A DNA stretch of 25,749 nt, from the NCBI GenBank assembly GCA_029298735.1, contig JANSLP010000412.1:1-25749 (forward strand), given 5' to 3'. The translations under genes and the position numbers were made by a program. The DNA comes from Ophiostoma sp. CBS 140.51 (Eukaryota; Ascomycota; Sordariomycetes; Ophiostomatales; Ophiostomataceae). Position 1 is the first letter of the stretch; each line of letters starts with the position of its first letter. This document shows, in pieces, positions 7,533 through 15,899 of the stretch. The notes beneath the pieces are model-generated. The model did no database searches. It was not told the origin of the DNA and worked only from the letters and a program-made list of their open reading frames with translations.

Positions 7533-8614
7533 CGTTGCGCTGGCGTGAGGCTCGTGATTGAAAAAAAAAGAAAGAAAGAAAAGGAACCGATATCCTCTTT
7601 TAACCAAATGGTCGGTTGAGGCGTGCTGTCGATGGGAATATTATAAAATGTCACGATGCTAGCGATTTCGTAGTCGGGATGCGAGCGAGCGGGGCACGTT
7701 TAGGCACCAGGCCCCCTTTTTTATTGAGCGGGGTCACGTCGCCGTCACGTTTATTAGGGGCCGCTACACAGCCTGGCACAGGCTTTGAACATTTTGTACC
7801 GTTAAAAGTGTGCTGTGCTTGTACCGATTTTTGCGTTGTATATGATTTGGCTGATGCAGAATATGGCACGGGAAATACCATTGGCCGCATTGCCAGCCCC
7901 TCCTCTGCGCCAAAGTTTTGATTCGATACGCTTTTCGAACCCAGCATCTCAGAGATTTCTTGGCCATGCTGTTTCGCAGTATGCAGAACTGGAGGGGCCT
8001 TGTCCGTCGATGTGATCGCACGAGTTGGGCGGCGGAGGATCGGTCGTTTCGACAATTCTTTTTCACACCACCAAAAGGTGTACAGCTAATCGAACTCGGC
8101 TTCTCGTCCTAAACACACGTCTGAACTTGATAAAACCAGGAGCGTCGGATGCCTCGTCGGCGACGGCAAGTCTGACAGACAATATCATGCCTTACAAACC
8201 AAACCACTTTTACAAAGGCATACGGCCAGCACGGAGATCACAGGGGGCACATACACTGAACAGGTTGGAAAGGGGACGGCACAGGCAAACTTCCAAAAAA
8301 GGAAGTTCTTAGTGAGGTATTCGTATTGTATATTGGGCTGTTATACAAGTCACTTGAAGACATCGGACTACGTGGTCACGGTGGCATAATATTAGAACGC
8401 ATTATAGGCCGATTTATAAGATTTTATCTGTATTTTATTCGATAGCAATACTAAAAACGAGGGAAAAGAAAAAGAAAAAGAAAAAAAAAACAAGGGAGGA
8501 AAACACTTACCTGTTCTAAGCACTGATCGGTCAACGAGAGCGCGGTTCTAGGTAACTCAATTCGGGAAAAGAGGGGGGGGGGGGTGACGACAAAACCGTT
8601 GGCTTGTCCGCTCT
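7533..8614. other. No convincing gene; low-complexity tracts
   Basis: An A/G-rich run near 7561-7583 is the pyrimidine-rich leader of the gene at 6837-7532 on the minus strand. A minus-strand frame at 7651-8055 lacks an ATG start and has no family resemblance. An A-rich tract at 8461-8491 and a run of twelve G at 8573-8584 are simple sequence. Confidence 0.4.
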
Positions 8615-8984
8615 TCACATCCGCCTATAACTAATGCACCACTCAAAGTCCTGGGGCGAGTCCTCGCGTTCGATCAGAGCCAGCCACTCGTCCGACATTG
8701 TGGGCTCGAACAGGCTGTTGATTAGGCTGAGCGAGGGGAACTGATTGGACTCTGGCACCCGATACTGCGTATACATTCTGTGGAACTCCGCCTGCAGATT
8801 AGACCCACTCGCATTGAGGGTCGCCAGCTTCTCGTAGTAGCGGTGGTCGCATGTATCGAGCTCCGTGCAGCCCTCGAGCATCATCTGGAAGCGGCACGTG
8901 TCGTACTCCTTTTCCATGACATTGCGCGCGTCACGGCACGCCCACCACGCGCCTCGATCGAGCTGCAGGTGTGTCGACGGCGAG
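8615..8984 (-). CDS. Probable terminal exon of an unrecognised gene
   Basis: An ATG at 8917 opens a 100-codon frame ending at TGA (8615-8617). The same frame is open further upstream with strongly protein-like sequence (HLQLDRGAWWACRDARNVME), back to a good 3' splice site, CTCATCTCAG, on the minus strand just upstream of 8984. I therefore read it as a last exon that starts at about 8984 rather than a gene starting at the ATG. The peptide is rich in Cys, Tyr and acidic residues (EYDTCRFQMMLEGCTELDTC, then DEWLALIEREDSPQDFEW). No family is recognised. A donor-like GTATGC lies near 9116 on the same strand, but no upstream exon with a start could be confirmed. Confidence 0.42.
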
Positions 8985-9356
8985 CTGAGATGAGAGTCTA
9001 TCTCTCCCTAGGTACAGGTTGGTTGGTACGGGGTTCGAAATACGCTATTGTTCTTTCCTCGTACTTAATTTAACTGAACACTATTATCTCGTTTCAGCTG
9101 AACAACGAGCGCATACCGAGAATCGAAGAGACGAGATCTATCTTTTCTTTAGGTAGGAACGTGGAGACAGGCTAGGACGACTGGAGACCGGACATGAATG
9201 CGGTCCGCGCCGCGATCAAGTTCGCCTTTGTGTTTTTAAGTCCGCCAGTCGTAGGCTCGCCCCCGTTTTCTTCATCTTATAGACCTTGTTCCCTGCTCCT
9301 CGCTGTCCTTTTACCTTTCGAGCGCCTTCTTTACCCCCTCCCCGCCGTTTCGCTTC
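8985..9356. other. No gene confirmed; likely intron and leader of the minus-strand gene
   Basis: The minus strand has CTCG|GTATGC (about 9116) and CATCTCAG (8985), which could bound a ~130-bp intron. A first exon could not be found. Plus-strand short frames here are Phe/Ser/Pro-rich and unconvincing. Confidence 0.3.
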
Positions 9357-9944
9357 TCAAGCGATTTCTCGCTTTCTGCGCCGTTCTTCGTTAAAACTTT
9401 CCACGAGGGCTCTGTTTATATCAAGCCGCAGCTCCCACGTGTTATGCTTGTGACAGTAACCTTTCCACTTTACCCAGTAACGGTGCCCCCGCTTGTCGAG
9501 CAACGCTTCTACCGTGTACTGGTTGTCTTTAACATCAACTGGAGCCGACCGGGGGCTTTCCTGTTTAACGCAATATTCCCGGCATAGTTCGACGCCATCG
9601 TCCGCTAAGGTTCGGTCGTCTACGCTCTTAGCCGGGCGCTCGGACCGAAACTCCTCGCGTGTTATAATCACCTGGACGCGGACTTTCCCCTCCCCTTCCT
9701 CCCATTCGTCAAAGGTTACAGACGACCGATGTAAAACCCCGTTTCCAGGTCCACAGGCCTTCTCTAAAAAAGCCACAGCGTCGCCACCTGTGGTCGCAGA
9801 GTCGCTGGTTTCCTCGCATATAAGCTGCCGATACCCAGTCGGGCAGCTTTCAACAGTCGGGCTTTCACCCGTGAAGCTTTTTATACTGCCTGGTACGGGG
9901 ACCGGCGGGTCGGCGGCAGACATGTCTGTTCGGCCGTCTTCCAT
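9357..9944 (-). CDS. Stand-alone chromodomain protein
   Basis: The frame from ATG at 9944 to TGA at 9357 encodes 195 aa. Residues ~142-188 form a chromodomain: YTVEALLDKRGHRYWVKWKG, YCHKHNTWEL, then a C-terminal helix ESFNEERRRKRE. Y143, W160 and Y163 align with the three aromatic residues that in HP1-type chromodomains cage methylated histone H3 lysine, so binding to methylated histone is plausible. Residues 1-140 are polar, acidic and unrecognised. I see no integrase or reverse-transcriptase motifs, so it is not simply a Gypsy integrase end, though descent from one is possible. The frame stays open for another 39 codons upstream to a 3' splice-like TTTTTAG just upstream of 10060, so the true protein may be longer with a first exon starting at ATG 10290. 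Confidence 0.6.
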   Translation of the reverse strand: MEDGRTDMSAADPPVPVPGSIKSFTGESPTVESCPTGYRQLICEETSDSATTGGDAVAFLEKACGPGNGVLHRSSVTFDEWEEGEGKVRVQVIITREEFRSERPAKSVDDRTLADDGVELCREYCVKQESPRSAPVDVKDNQYTVEALLDKRGHRYWVKWKGYCHKHNTWELRLDINRALVESFNEERRRKREIA

Positions 9945-10290
9945 CCTCGCCTGGCGCCACTGAGATGTAACGGGGAAACCAGAGACTTGATTGGCGCCCT
10001 GACCGTGGCTCGGCGTTGTCTCAGCAAGCCCGGCGGGTGCAGGTCCGAAGACGTCGTTGACTAAAAAGAATTATTAACTTATGCTTTATAAAAAAAGGGG
10101 TCGGGGGACTCGAACTTAAAATCTTTGGCTGGGGTCTTATGTCTGCAAGTGACACAGAATAGTTCTCCGTAAAACTGCCGGCATCGACGTCGATCGGATC
10201 CTCTTGACAGGAGCCGGTACTATAAGTGCGCTGCAGGCTGGTGCCACTTGACAGCGGTTGTGGCCAGCTCCACGTGGCCTGCGTGGCCAT
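9945..10290 (-). other. Possible 5' exon and intron of the chromodomain gene
   Basis: From ATG at 10290 (minus) the frame reads MATQATWSWPQPLSSGTSLQ and continues polar and Ser-rich to about residue 50 (ENYSVSLAD) before becoming Lys/Ile/Phe-rich, as introns do. A pyrimidine tract and TAG lie just upstream of 10060, after which VNDVFGPAPAGLAETTPSHG is open in frame with the chromodomain protein. The donor is unresolved because no phase-compatible GT is strong. A TATATATA at about 10318 lies just upstream of this ATG. Confidence 0.3.
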
Positions 10291-10433
10291 GGCGTTGCCG
10301 TTTTTTGAGACGCATTAGTATATATACTGTGAAAGGAGAGAGAATGGAGCCTCGTACGCTGGGACTCGCCGTTTGACGAGGCGCCTGTGCCGCCTCCCTG
10401 GCGACGCACGTCCTCCTCTATCCAGACTGTATG

Positions 10434-10553
10434 TTATTGCGAGCTGGTGGGAGTATAAGGGCAGTCGGGAGCAGGTAAAGGAGGTATGTGCCAAGGGAGT
10501 CCTCCTGGAAGGACAGAACTTTCTTCTTTGATGACGCTGGTATAAGAAGCCAT
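10434..10553 (-). CDS. Small open frame, 39 aa, strong start context
   Basis: The ATG at 10553 sits in TCAAGATGGCT, an excellent fungal initiation context, after a long pyrimidine-rich leader. The peptide MASYTSVIKEESSVLPGG continues proline-rich (WHIPPLPAPDCPYTPTSSQ) to TAA at 10434. It could be a short peptide, an upstream reading frame or the first exon of the chromodomain gene. It is unrecognised. Confidence 0.25.
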   Translation of the reverse strand: MASYTSVIKEESSVLPGGLPWHIPPLPAPDCPYTPTSSQ

Positions 10554-11695
10554 CTTGACTGTAAAAGGACAGGATAAAGTGGGCGGAAAGCAGATATTAA
10601 AGAGTGGGAGGAACCCGAGGTGAAAAGATTGTGGAAAGTGCCTGTTGTGTATATTGTCTGATCGATGGCTACTTTGAAACAGTCGTCTGGTAGGGCGAGA
10701 TGCGGAAATATATACACCTCCGCCGAGTAACGCCGATTCGTCTCGCCTCGCGCCGCCTTGCTCTGCCCGCACTGCCTGCTGCACCTGCCCCCTTCGTCTA
10801 TCCCAGAGCACATGTTGCTTGTCTCTGCCTTCACCAACAAACGTCGCTCCTTGGCCTTCTGTCGGCACCGGTACAGTCGTCTCATCGTCCTTTGATTTGT
10901 AAGGCGAAAAAAGGCGACGGCGAAGACGCACAACATCAGCAAATCAGACAAATGCCGGCCAGGACGTGAGAAGACAGGGAGAGAGAGCCTGACGTGACCC
11001 CATTTGTCAAAGGGGAAGAAACAAAGATTACGAGGGATAAAGAGGGGGGGCGTGTGGGAGTATGATCTATAAACAATTAGTGCATGAGCGGCAACCGCGG
11101 GATGCCTAGTCGGAGAAGCAAGCACAAACTCACCCTGGAAAGAAGCGTAAACGCGCTCAGAGCAATAGAAATGAGACAGAAATGCATAGATCGCATAAAG
11201 AATCAAAAGGTACGTAGAATAGAGCAGCGAAGAACAAGGGGCCCAGTGGGCCAGGGCGGCAGAAAGGAGGGGAAAGACTAAGAAACCGTGACGAAAAAAA
11301 AGAGATGAAGGATGGCGGTGATGAACCGAAAAAAAAAAGGAAAACTAAGAAAAGCGGAAAAGGGAGAGGGAGAAGGGAAGACAGAAAGTTCAAGGAACAA
11401 GAGAGAGACGTCGGAGGATGTCGCAGCTATTTATAAGGAAGGCTAGGCGGCGCAGCGGCGAAAATAGAGCTATACCTAAACAGGTGAGGCACTAAATAAA
11501 AAAGGGTAACAGCACGTTCTCGATTGCAAACAAGACAATCTAGACTGTGACGTTTGCTGTAGCTGAAGGGGCCACAGTTCATTGGACCCTTTACCATTTT
11601 CTCGCCGGCCTTCGACTCTCCTTTTCTTCGCTTATGTTTTCAAACTAATAAAAGAATTAAAACAAAAGAATGAATAAGCGTCCTCACGCTAATAT
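10554..11695. other. No gene supported
   Basis: A long minus-strand frame (10418-11206) is Leu/Ser/Tyr/Phe-rich, has no family character and runs through the small frame's leader, so I treat it as chance. A plus-strand frame from 11084 gives a basic 65-residue peptide with no recognisable motif. From 11281 to 11400 the sequence is purine-rich simple sequence. Confidence 0.35.
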
Positions 11696-12598
11696 TCAAT
11701 AAACATCAAAGAATTTACGGCGTAGCTTTTCCATTTCCAGCTCTGCCGGCCACACCTTTAAAAACTTGCCTACCTCAGCCTGCCAGTAGGGGTTAAACGG
11801 GTTCACATGCCATGCGTTGGTGAATTCCCAGTACGCCGGCATCCATGCTGCCGTCTCCCAGTCAATGATGCCCGTAACAGTGTCACCGTCCGCCAAAATG
11901 TTGTTGGCGCTCAAGTCGCCGTGCGTCAGGACCGGCGGGTCAGCCACGTAGCCTTCGTGTAAAGAAATCAGCTTTCGCAAGTCGGCGAACCGCTCCTCGG
12001 TGTATTCGTCCGGCACGGCCATTAAATTACTCCGTAAGTCCCAGTGAAAGTCGCGCACTGTAGAAAACGGACCCCAATATCGCTTGTTCGGTAGGTTGCC
12101 GTCGTAGAATTGTCCGCCATCGATGCCACTAACAATATCAGTATTCAAGGGGTACCCGGGTGGTGGAGGTGGTCTCCGGACATTCCGCAGCTCGGCGATC
12201 ATCGGGCGCAGCTGGGCAAGGATCTTTGCTCTAGACTCGCCGGATCGAAACACCCAGTCGTGGGACAGCGGCTTGCCGGGCAGGCGCTCCATGAGTATGT
12301 ACACTTGGCCGCGGTGGATAAAGCTGCAGTACACTTTAGGAACGGGTATGGATGTGTGATCTCGAACGAGCTGCATCGCGCGTGCCTCATTCAGCCTTGT
12401 CCTCTCACAGCAACGCAAGCACAGTTTGGATGAGACGTAGAATACACCCAGGTTGCTCTTCTTCCATAACCGGTACCATTGCTTATCGCAGACGTAGGCA
12501 AGAAAGACGGTCAGCAGGCGCAGCCAGAAGCCGTCGTTGATGGGAGGGGAGTCGGTTTTCTCAGGGGAACGGAGATTTGCGTCGAATTGGAACAACAT
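11696..12598 (-). CDS. APH-family (aminoglycoside phosphotransferase-like) protein
   Basis: The first ATG in frame is at 12598, giving 300 aa. The frame is open further upstream to an intron-like TTTCTATCAG near 12792, so an N-terminal exon is possible. This is a eukaryotic-kinase-like fold of the PF01636 type. It has an N-lobe segment SSKLCLRCCERTRLNEARAM with the helix-C Glu (NEARAM), SIPVPKVYCSFIHRGQVYIL leading into the hinge MERLPGKPL, the catalytic loop HGDLSANN (HxDxxxxN) and the metal-binding IIDWE. In many relatives a Lys binds ATP at the position before the Glu helix; here the strand reads LCLRC, so Arg appears in its place. Such fungal APH-like genes are numerous and usually uncharacterised, so drug resistance should not be assumed. 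Substrate is unknown; cytoplasmic location is inferred from lack of a signal peptide. Confidence 0.8.
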   Translation of the reverse strand: MLFQFDANLRSPEKTDSPPINDGFWLRLLTVFLAYVCDKQWYRLWKKSNLGVFYVSSKLCLRCCERTRLNEARAMQLVRDHTSIPVPKVYCSFIHRGQVYILMERLPGKPLSHDWVFRSGESRAKILAQLRPMIAELRNVRRPPPPPGYPLNTDIVSGIDGGQFYDGNLPNKRYWGPFSTVRDFHWDLRSNLMAVPDEYTEERFADLRKLISLHEGYVADPPVLTHGDLSANNILADGDTVTGIIDWETAAWMPAYWEFTNAWHVNPFNPYWQAEVGKFLKVWPAELEMEKLRRKFFDVY

Positions 12599-12917
12599 GT
12601 CGACGTCCGAGGCATTACGGCGCCGTCCGTTTTCGAATGTGTTATGGGACGTGGCCGGCGGACGCAGGTGTAAGATTGTGCTGTCCTCGCCTTGTAAAGA
12701 AGTGTGGATTCCTGAGTCATCAAGTGGTTTGTGCGCGTAGCGCCAGACACCCCCTATTATCGAGACGTACGCTCTGTACGCCTCATCTGATAGAAAGAAA
12801 CAATAAGAGTACAATCTAAGAAGTCATTACTGGAAGGCCTTTGGCATCTAGCATTTTGTGCCCTTGCCTTGGACGAGCTTGTAGGTCTGGTAACGCAGTG
12901 TTATCATTGAGTTGGCT
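12599..12917. other. 5' region of the APH-like gene
   Basis: The minus-strand frame of the kinase stays open to about 12790 (for example AYRAYVSIIGGVWRYAHKPL) and meets a pyrimidine-rich TTTCTTTCTATCAG that looks like a 3' splice site. No upstream exon with an ATG was confirmed. Nothing else is recognisable. Confidence 0.3.
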
Positions 12918-13082
12918 ATGGGGACAGCCGTGCTCGGCTGGGCAACTGTACGGGACGCAGCGATGAATTACACGCAGGAGAAGATAGACAACCATCGCTT
13001 CGACGGAAGGGCGACAGCTACGTTTGACAAGGACTTGGCTCCTACATACGACCTTCTGAAAGGCAAGGAGGTGGTCGGCTAA
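12918..13082 (+). CDS. Small open frame, 54 aa, unrecognised
   Basis: ATG at 12918 to TAA at 13082. The peptide includes MGTAVLGWATVRDAAMNYTQ and DLAPTYDLLKGKEVVG, with balanced, protein-like composition, and is open upstream to 12894. It could be a short gene or the surviving piece of a longer one. No family is assigned. Confidence 0.28.
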   Translation: MGTAVLGWATVRDAAMNYTQEKIDNHRFDGRATATFDKDLAPTYDLLKGKEVVG

Positions 13083-13418
13083 GGGAAGACATCGTCACGG
13101 TATGACGATGCTAAACTGGCGTGGAGTGGAATTGCGTCTCTAGTCCATGCTTCGTACGGGGCGCTCCACACTACTCGAGCAGGTTACGAATCAAGTTGCA
13201 ATGGATCGGTATCTAGATCTGAATTCCACGTTGCAGCACCCGAGAGTCGCTGCAAATTTGCTGGGCAAACGCGGGGTCGAACCAGGCATTACAATGCAAT
13301 TTGTGAGCAACGTCAAAATATTTCTACGAGAGACAAACAGATCTTTGAAACATGAGGGTAAATTTTGGATTTGTACTTTTTACTTTTATACATAAGTAAT
13401 GCACTGCAGTGGTCGCAT
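13083..13418. other. No gene supported
   Basis: A plus-strand frame from about 13147 (without clear family) ends in AT-rich sequence. The stretch adjoins the end of the dead transposase. CACTGCAGTGG at about 13402 is a palindrome-like motif near where its terminal repeat could lie, but no matching copy was found on the other side. Confidence 0.3.
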
Positions 13419-13930
13419 TTAAACATAACCGGGAGGTTGTGTGATATAAATCCCTGTATGACGAAAGTGACTCTCCGCAATGTCAGCATCGGCACCAACA
13501 ACATCAACGCACCACTCCAAAAACACTGCAAAAGCTCTGGCAATGAAGTCTTCGTTTTCGTGCCACTTTTTCTCGATAAACTTTTTGAGTCCGCCAAAGT
13601 ACTCCTCAATAGGGTTGAAATCAGGCGAGTATGGTGACAAAAACTACAATGCAACTCCTGCGTCTCGACACATCTGCCTGGTTTTCTCTGAATGGTGCTA
13701 AGAAGCATTGTCCATTACGATAACTGACTTTGGCTCCAGGTATCTGCCGCAGTGTTGGAGTAACTGAGCATCGAAGCGAAAACAACTCCTTCCGGCGTGG
13801 CAACGGTTCGATGGTCACTTGCGGCCCTTTGCGTCGTGTCGATAAAAAAATGCCTTTCGGAACCAATTAACCTGGAAGAGTTGTTGTTCTGGATCGCTAC
13901 TATCCTTTTTAAGTAACTACGGGGCCCCAA
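13419..13930 (-). pseudogene. Dead Tc1/mariner-type DDE transposase
   Basis: The minus strand encodes the C-terminal half of a DDE_3-type (Tc1/mariner superfamily) transposase. LLQHCGRYLEPKSVIVMDNA holds the second catalytic Asp (MDN), followed by HHSEKTRQMCRDAGVAL, and SPYSPDFNPIEEYFGGLKKF holds the third catalytic acidic residue (NPIEE). The frame ends naturally at GIYITQPPGYV-stop (13419). Two in-frame TAG codons, at 13698-13700 and 13644-13646, break it. Upstream of ~13770 the sequence shifts frame (TPEGVVFASM lies in another frame). The first catalytic Asp and the DNA-binding N-terminus are not recognisable. Such enzymes cut and paste DNA between terminal repeats at TA sites. This copy cannot be active. 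Confidence 0.82.
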
Positions 13931-14572
13931 TAAATCGAAGGGAAGTATTTACTAGCCAGACAGCACAAAACGTCGTTGTGATAGCAGTGTCTCGACGGTT
14001 TTAGACACTGAAGTATTCCGGAGCCACAATTTAAAGCAACGGTACCTTTAGGCATTAATGGGATTGCCTATCCTGGTCAGGTATCATCGGTATTCAGCTT
14101 CCTGTTAATCGATTTCTAGATCTTTTAAACGGTATACCCGCTGCTTCCTGCATCCCACCGAGGGCGTATAACGTTGTTGAATCGGCAAAACAGGAATCCC
14201 TGTCAGACCTGGAACATACGCCATTGTAGACAAATGCCATTGTGAAGATTATCGCTAAAACGGTTACTAAGACAGAATATCAGCACTTTCCTCCACGCCG
14301 AGTTAATTTCTAAAACAGAGCTAACTTCCGAGAGGCACATGCATTTAAAGCCACCTCAGTAAGCAGTGTTCTGGCGCCGTCTACATCACTCCCCGGACGA
14401 TTATAAGAGGTAAACCAGCCCATATTAAAGGAGGCTATACAGTTAACTGGTTGCAAAACAAACTCAAGCCCATATTTTTCATCTCAGAACTTCAGTTTAC
14501 CCTGCAGCCCCACACTATCTTCAAGCAAGCTACATTCAATTATGCACCAACCGCCTTAGCTTGAAATATATC
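13931..14572. other. Probable decayed 5' part of the transposon; no gene
   Basis: Minus-strand pieces such as MAYVPGLTGIPVLPIQQRYT (from about 14220) could be remnants of the transposase N-terminus, but the frame is broken many times. I could not find paired terminal inverted repeats. Confidence 0.25.
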
Positions 14573-15478
14573 ATGACCGATTTCGACGTATATACGCGAG
14601 TATACTCTCCCAGAAGTGCTGGACAACTCGCATCTGGGAAAGGCTCCAACGGCCGTCCGATCGCCGACGCAAATCTTGAAAAGGAGTTCCGCAACCATTG
14701 TAATAAATGGAGCAAAAAGCCGACAGCCTTAGTATCTGTAAGCGACCGTATTGTTGACACAGTCCAGCGAGCTTTTGAAAAGTACTATGTCAACGGCGAG
14801 TGTCCGGACAAGATATGGATCGCCTTTATCAAAGTTCCACGAAACGGGCAACATCAACCCCATCGGGCAATATATCTGGCACGGCAAACTAGACACAATA
14901 ATCCGACAATATTCACCCACGAGAGGCTCTTCGAGTGGGCCATCCCTATGGAGTACGTGTCGCATCAAGTCTCCGTGAAGACCTTGATACATCGTGGTCT
15001 CAACTGGAGGAAATATCAGAGGAAAGATCTTGCCGGCAATCGCAGCTTCCTATCGACTTCGGAAATACACGCTGATATCGCGAAGCATTTCTCGCGCAGC
15101 CGCAGCGGGCTTGACCCCTTTGAAACTGGTCTTGAGGCCGGCTTTTTCGCAAAAGCGTTTGGAGCGAGGGCTCCAACGAATTGGATTGCTTATCAGCTTT
15201 TCTACGAGTGTGCCCACCCAAAACATCTGGCTGATGATGTGGTGAGGCTCAACCTTGCAGGCGGGGTTCCTGAAACTGTTGACTATCCCTTTTTTTGTGA
15301 GATAGACAATGGTATCGACACTGCCATAATCGAATGGTGGCTGACAAGCTATGACTTTGAACTGAAATACGCCTGGTTCGAGAGGTGGCGGGACCGACTT
15401 CGGACCAAGAAAATGACACTGACTAACTTGAGTGTTGAGGCGAAAATTGAAGCAACAGCCGTGAGAATAGGTCTATGA
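14573..15478 (+). CDS. DUF7587-like hypothetical protein
   Basis: The first ATG is at 14573 (an upstream TTG in frame is not a likely fungal start) and the stop TGA ends at 15478, giving 301 aa without introns. The N-terminus MTDFDVYTRVYSPRSAG resembles fungal DUF7587-type proteins, which begin RVxSPxS and have a later (F/L)VSxSD segment. Here that is TALVSVSDRIVDTVQRAFEK (about residues 51-70), followed by IWIAFIKVP and the EWAIPMEYVSHQ segment. Distant resemblance of that family to the ADP-ribosyltransferase fold has been suggested to me only by these R...SxS motifs and is not established. There is no signal peptide. The C-terminal half (YECAHPKHLADDVVRLNLAG, EIDNGIDTAIIEWWLTSYDF) is unrecognised. 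It is an intact gene of unknown function. Confidence 0.62.
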   Translation: MTDFDVYTRVYSPRSAGQLASGKGSNGRPIADANLEKEFRNHCNKWSKKPTALVSVSDRIVDTVQRAFEKYYVNGECPDKIWIAFIKVPRNGQHQPHRAIYLARQTRHNNPTIFTHERLFEWAIPMEYVSHQVSVKTLIHRGLNWRKYQRKDLAGNRSFLSTSEIHADIAKHFSRSRSGLDPFETGLEAGFFAKAFGARAPTNWIAYQLFYECAHPKHLADDVVRLNLAGGVPETVDYPFFCEIDNGIDTAIIEWWLTSYDFELKYAWFERWRDRLRTKKMTLTNLSVEAKIEATAVRIGL

Positions 15479-15899
15479 GAGCAGCTCAAAGACTGCCTCG
15501 ATCTTTGGGGCCCAGGCAAAAGCGGCCCATAGACCAACCTTGCATTATATATTATTTGCTTTTTAAATAAACTGATAGGTACTGTATATAGTATTATATA
15601 GTATTATATAACAGAACGTTTACATTATTTTGAATTGAATCCTTTGTTTTGATTACCACCTTACTACTTTATTGTCCATCCCGATACCCAGTGCCACCCG
15701 CACTGCCGCCGCTTGCTCTAGCGATGTAGATCCGGGGTAGGGCACAAAATTGACAGGCCTGCGATGTGGGGAAATCAAATAACTGCACGCATCTTAGCGT
15801 CTCCCACGTATATTACTCCACGTATGCTTTTTCTTAGATATTGCCATTCCTATGTAATTGTAGTCAGGAAAATACATAATTAGTCGTTTCCCCCTCCCC
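15479..15899. other. AT-rich intergenic region between convergent genes
   Basis: Contains the 3' flanks of the plus-strand gene ending at 15478 and the minus-strand gene ending at 15900. It holds AT-rich sequence with a 10-bp tandem repeat at 15591-15610. No gene is seen. Confidence 0.5.
15591..15610. repeat. 10-bp tandem repeat (GTATTATATA x2)
   Basis: Two exact adjacent copies of GTATTATATA, preceded by a partial GTATATA. Confidence 0.75.

Noticed and set aside
7533..7607. N-terminal extension of the 231-aa protein resembling a signal peptide (FLFFLSFFF)
   Set aside because: It would need a TTG start, and the Phe run comes from a simple pyrimidine tract, so it is more likely 5' leader.
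7651..8055. 134-codon minus-strand open frame
   Set aside because: It starts at TTG, has no ATG at the start and no recognisable protein character.
9030..9045. GGGGTTCGAAATAC, a T-loop-like motif on the plus strand
   Set aside because: No cloverleaf could be drawn around it.
10085..10125. tRNA-like T-loop (AGTTCGAGTCC) followed by a T run, minus strand
   Set aside because: The T-stem does not pair, no A box or anticodon arm is found upstream, and it lies in a probable intron.
10418..11206. 262-codon minus-strand open frame
   Set aside because: Composition is Leu/Phe/Tyr/Ser-rich without motif, and it overlaps a better-supported small frame's leader. It looks like a chance frame.
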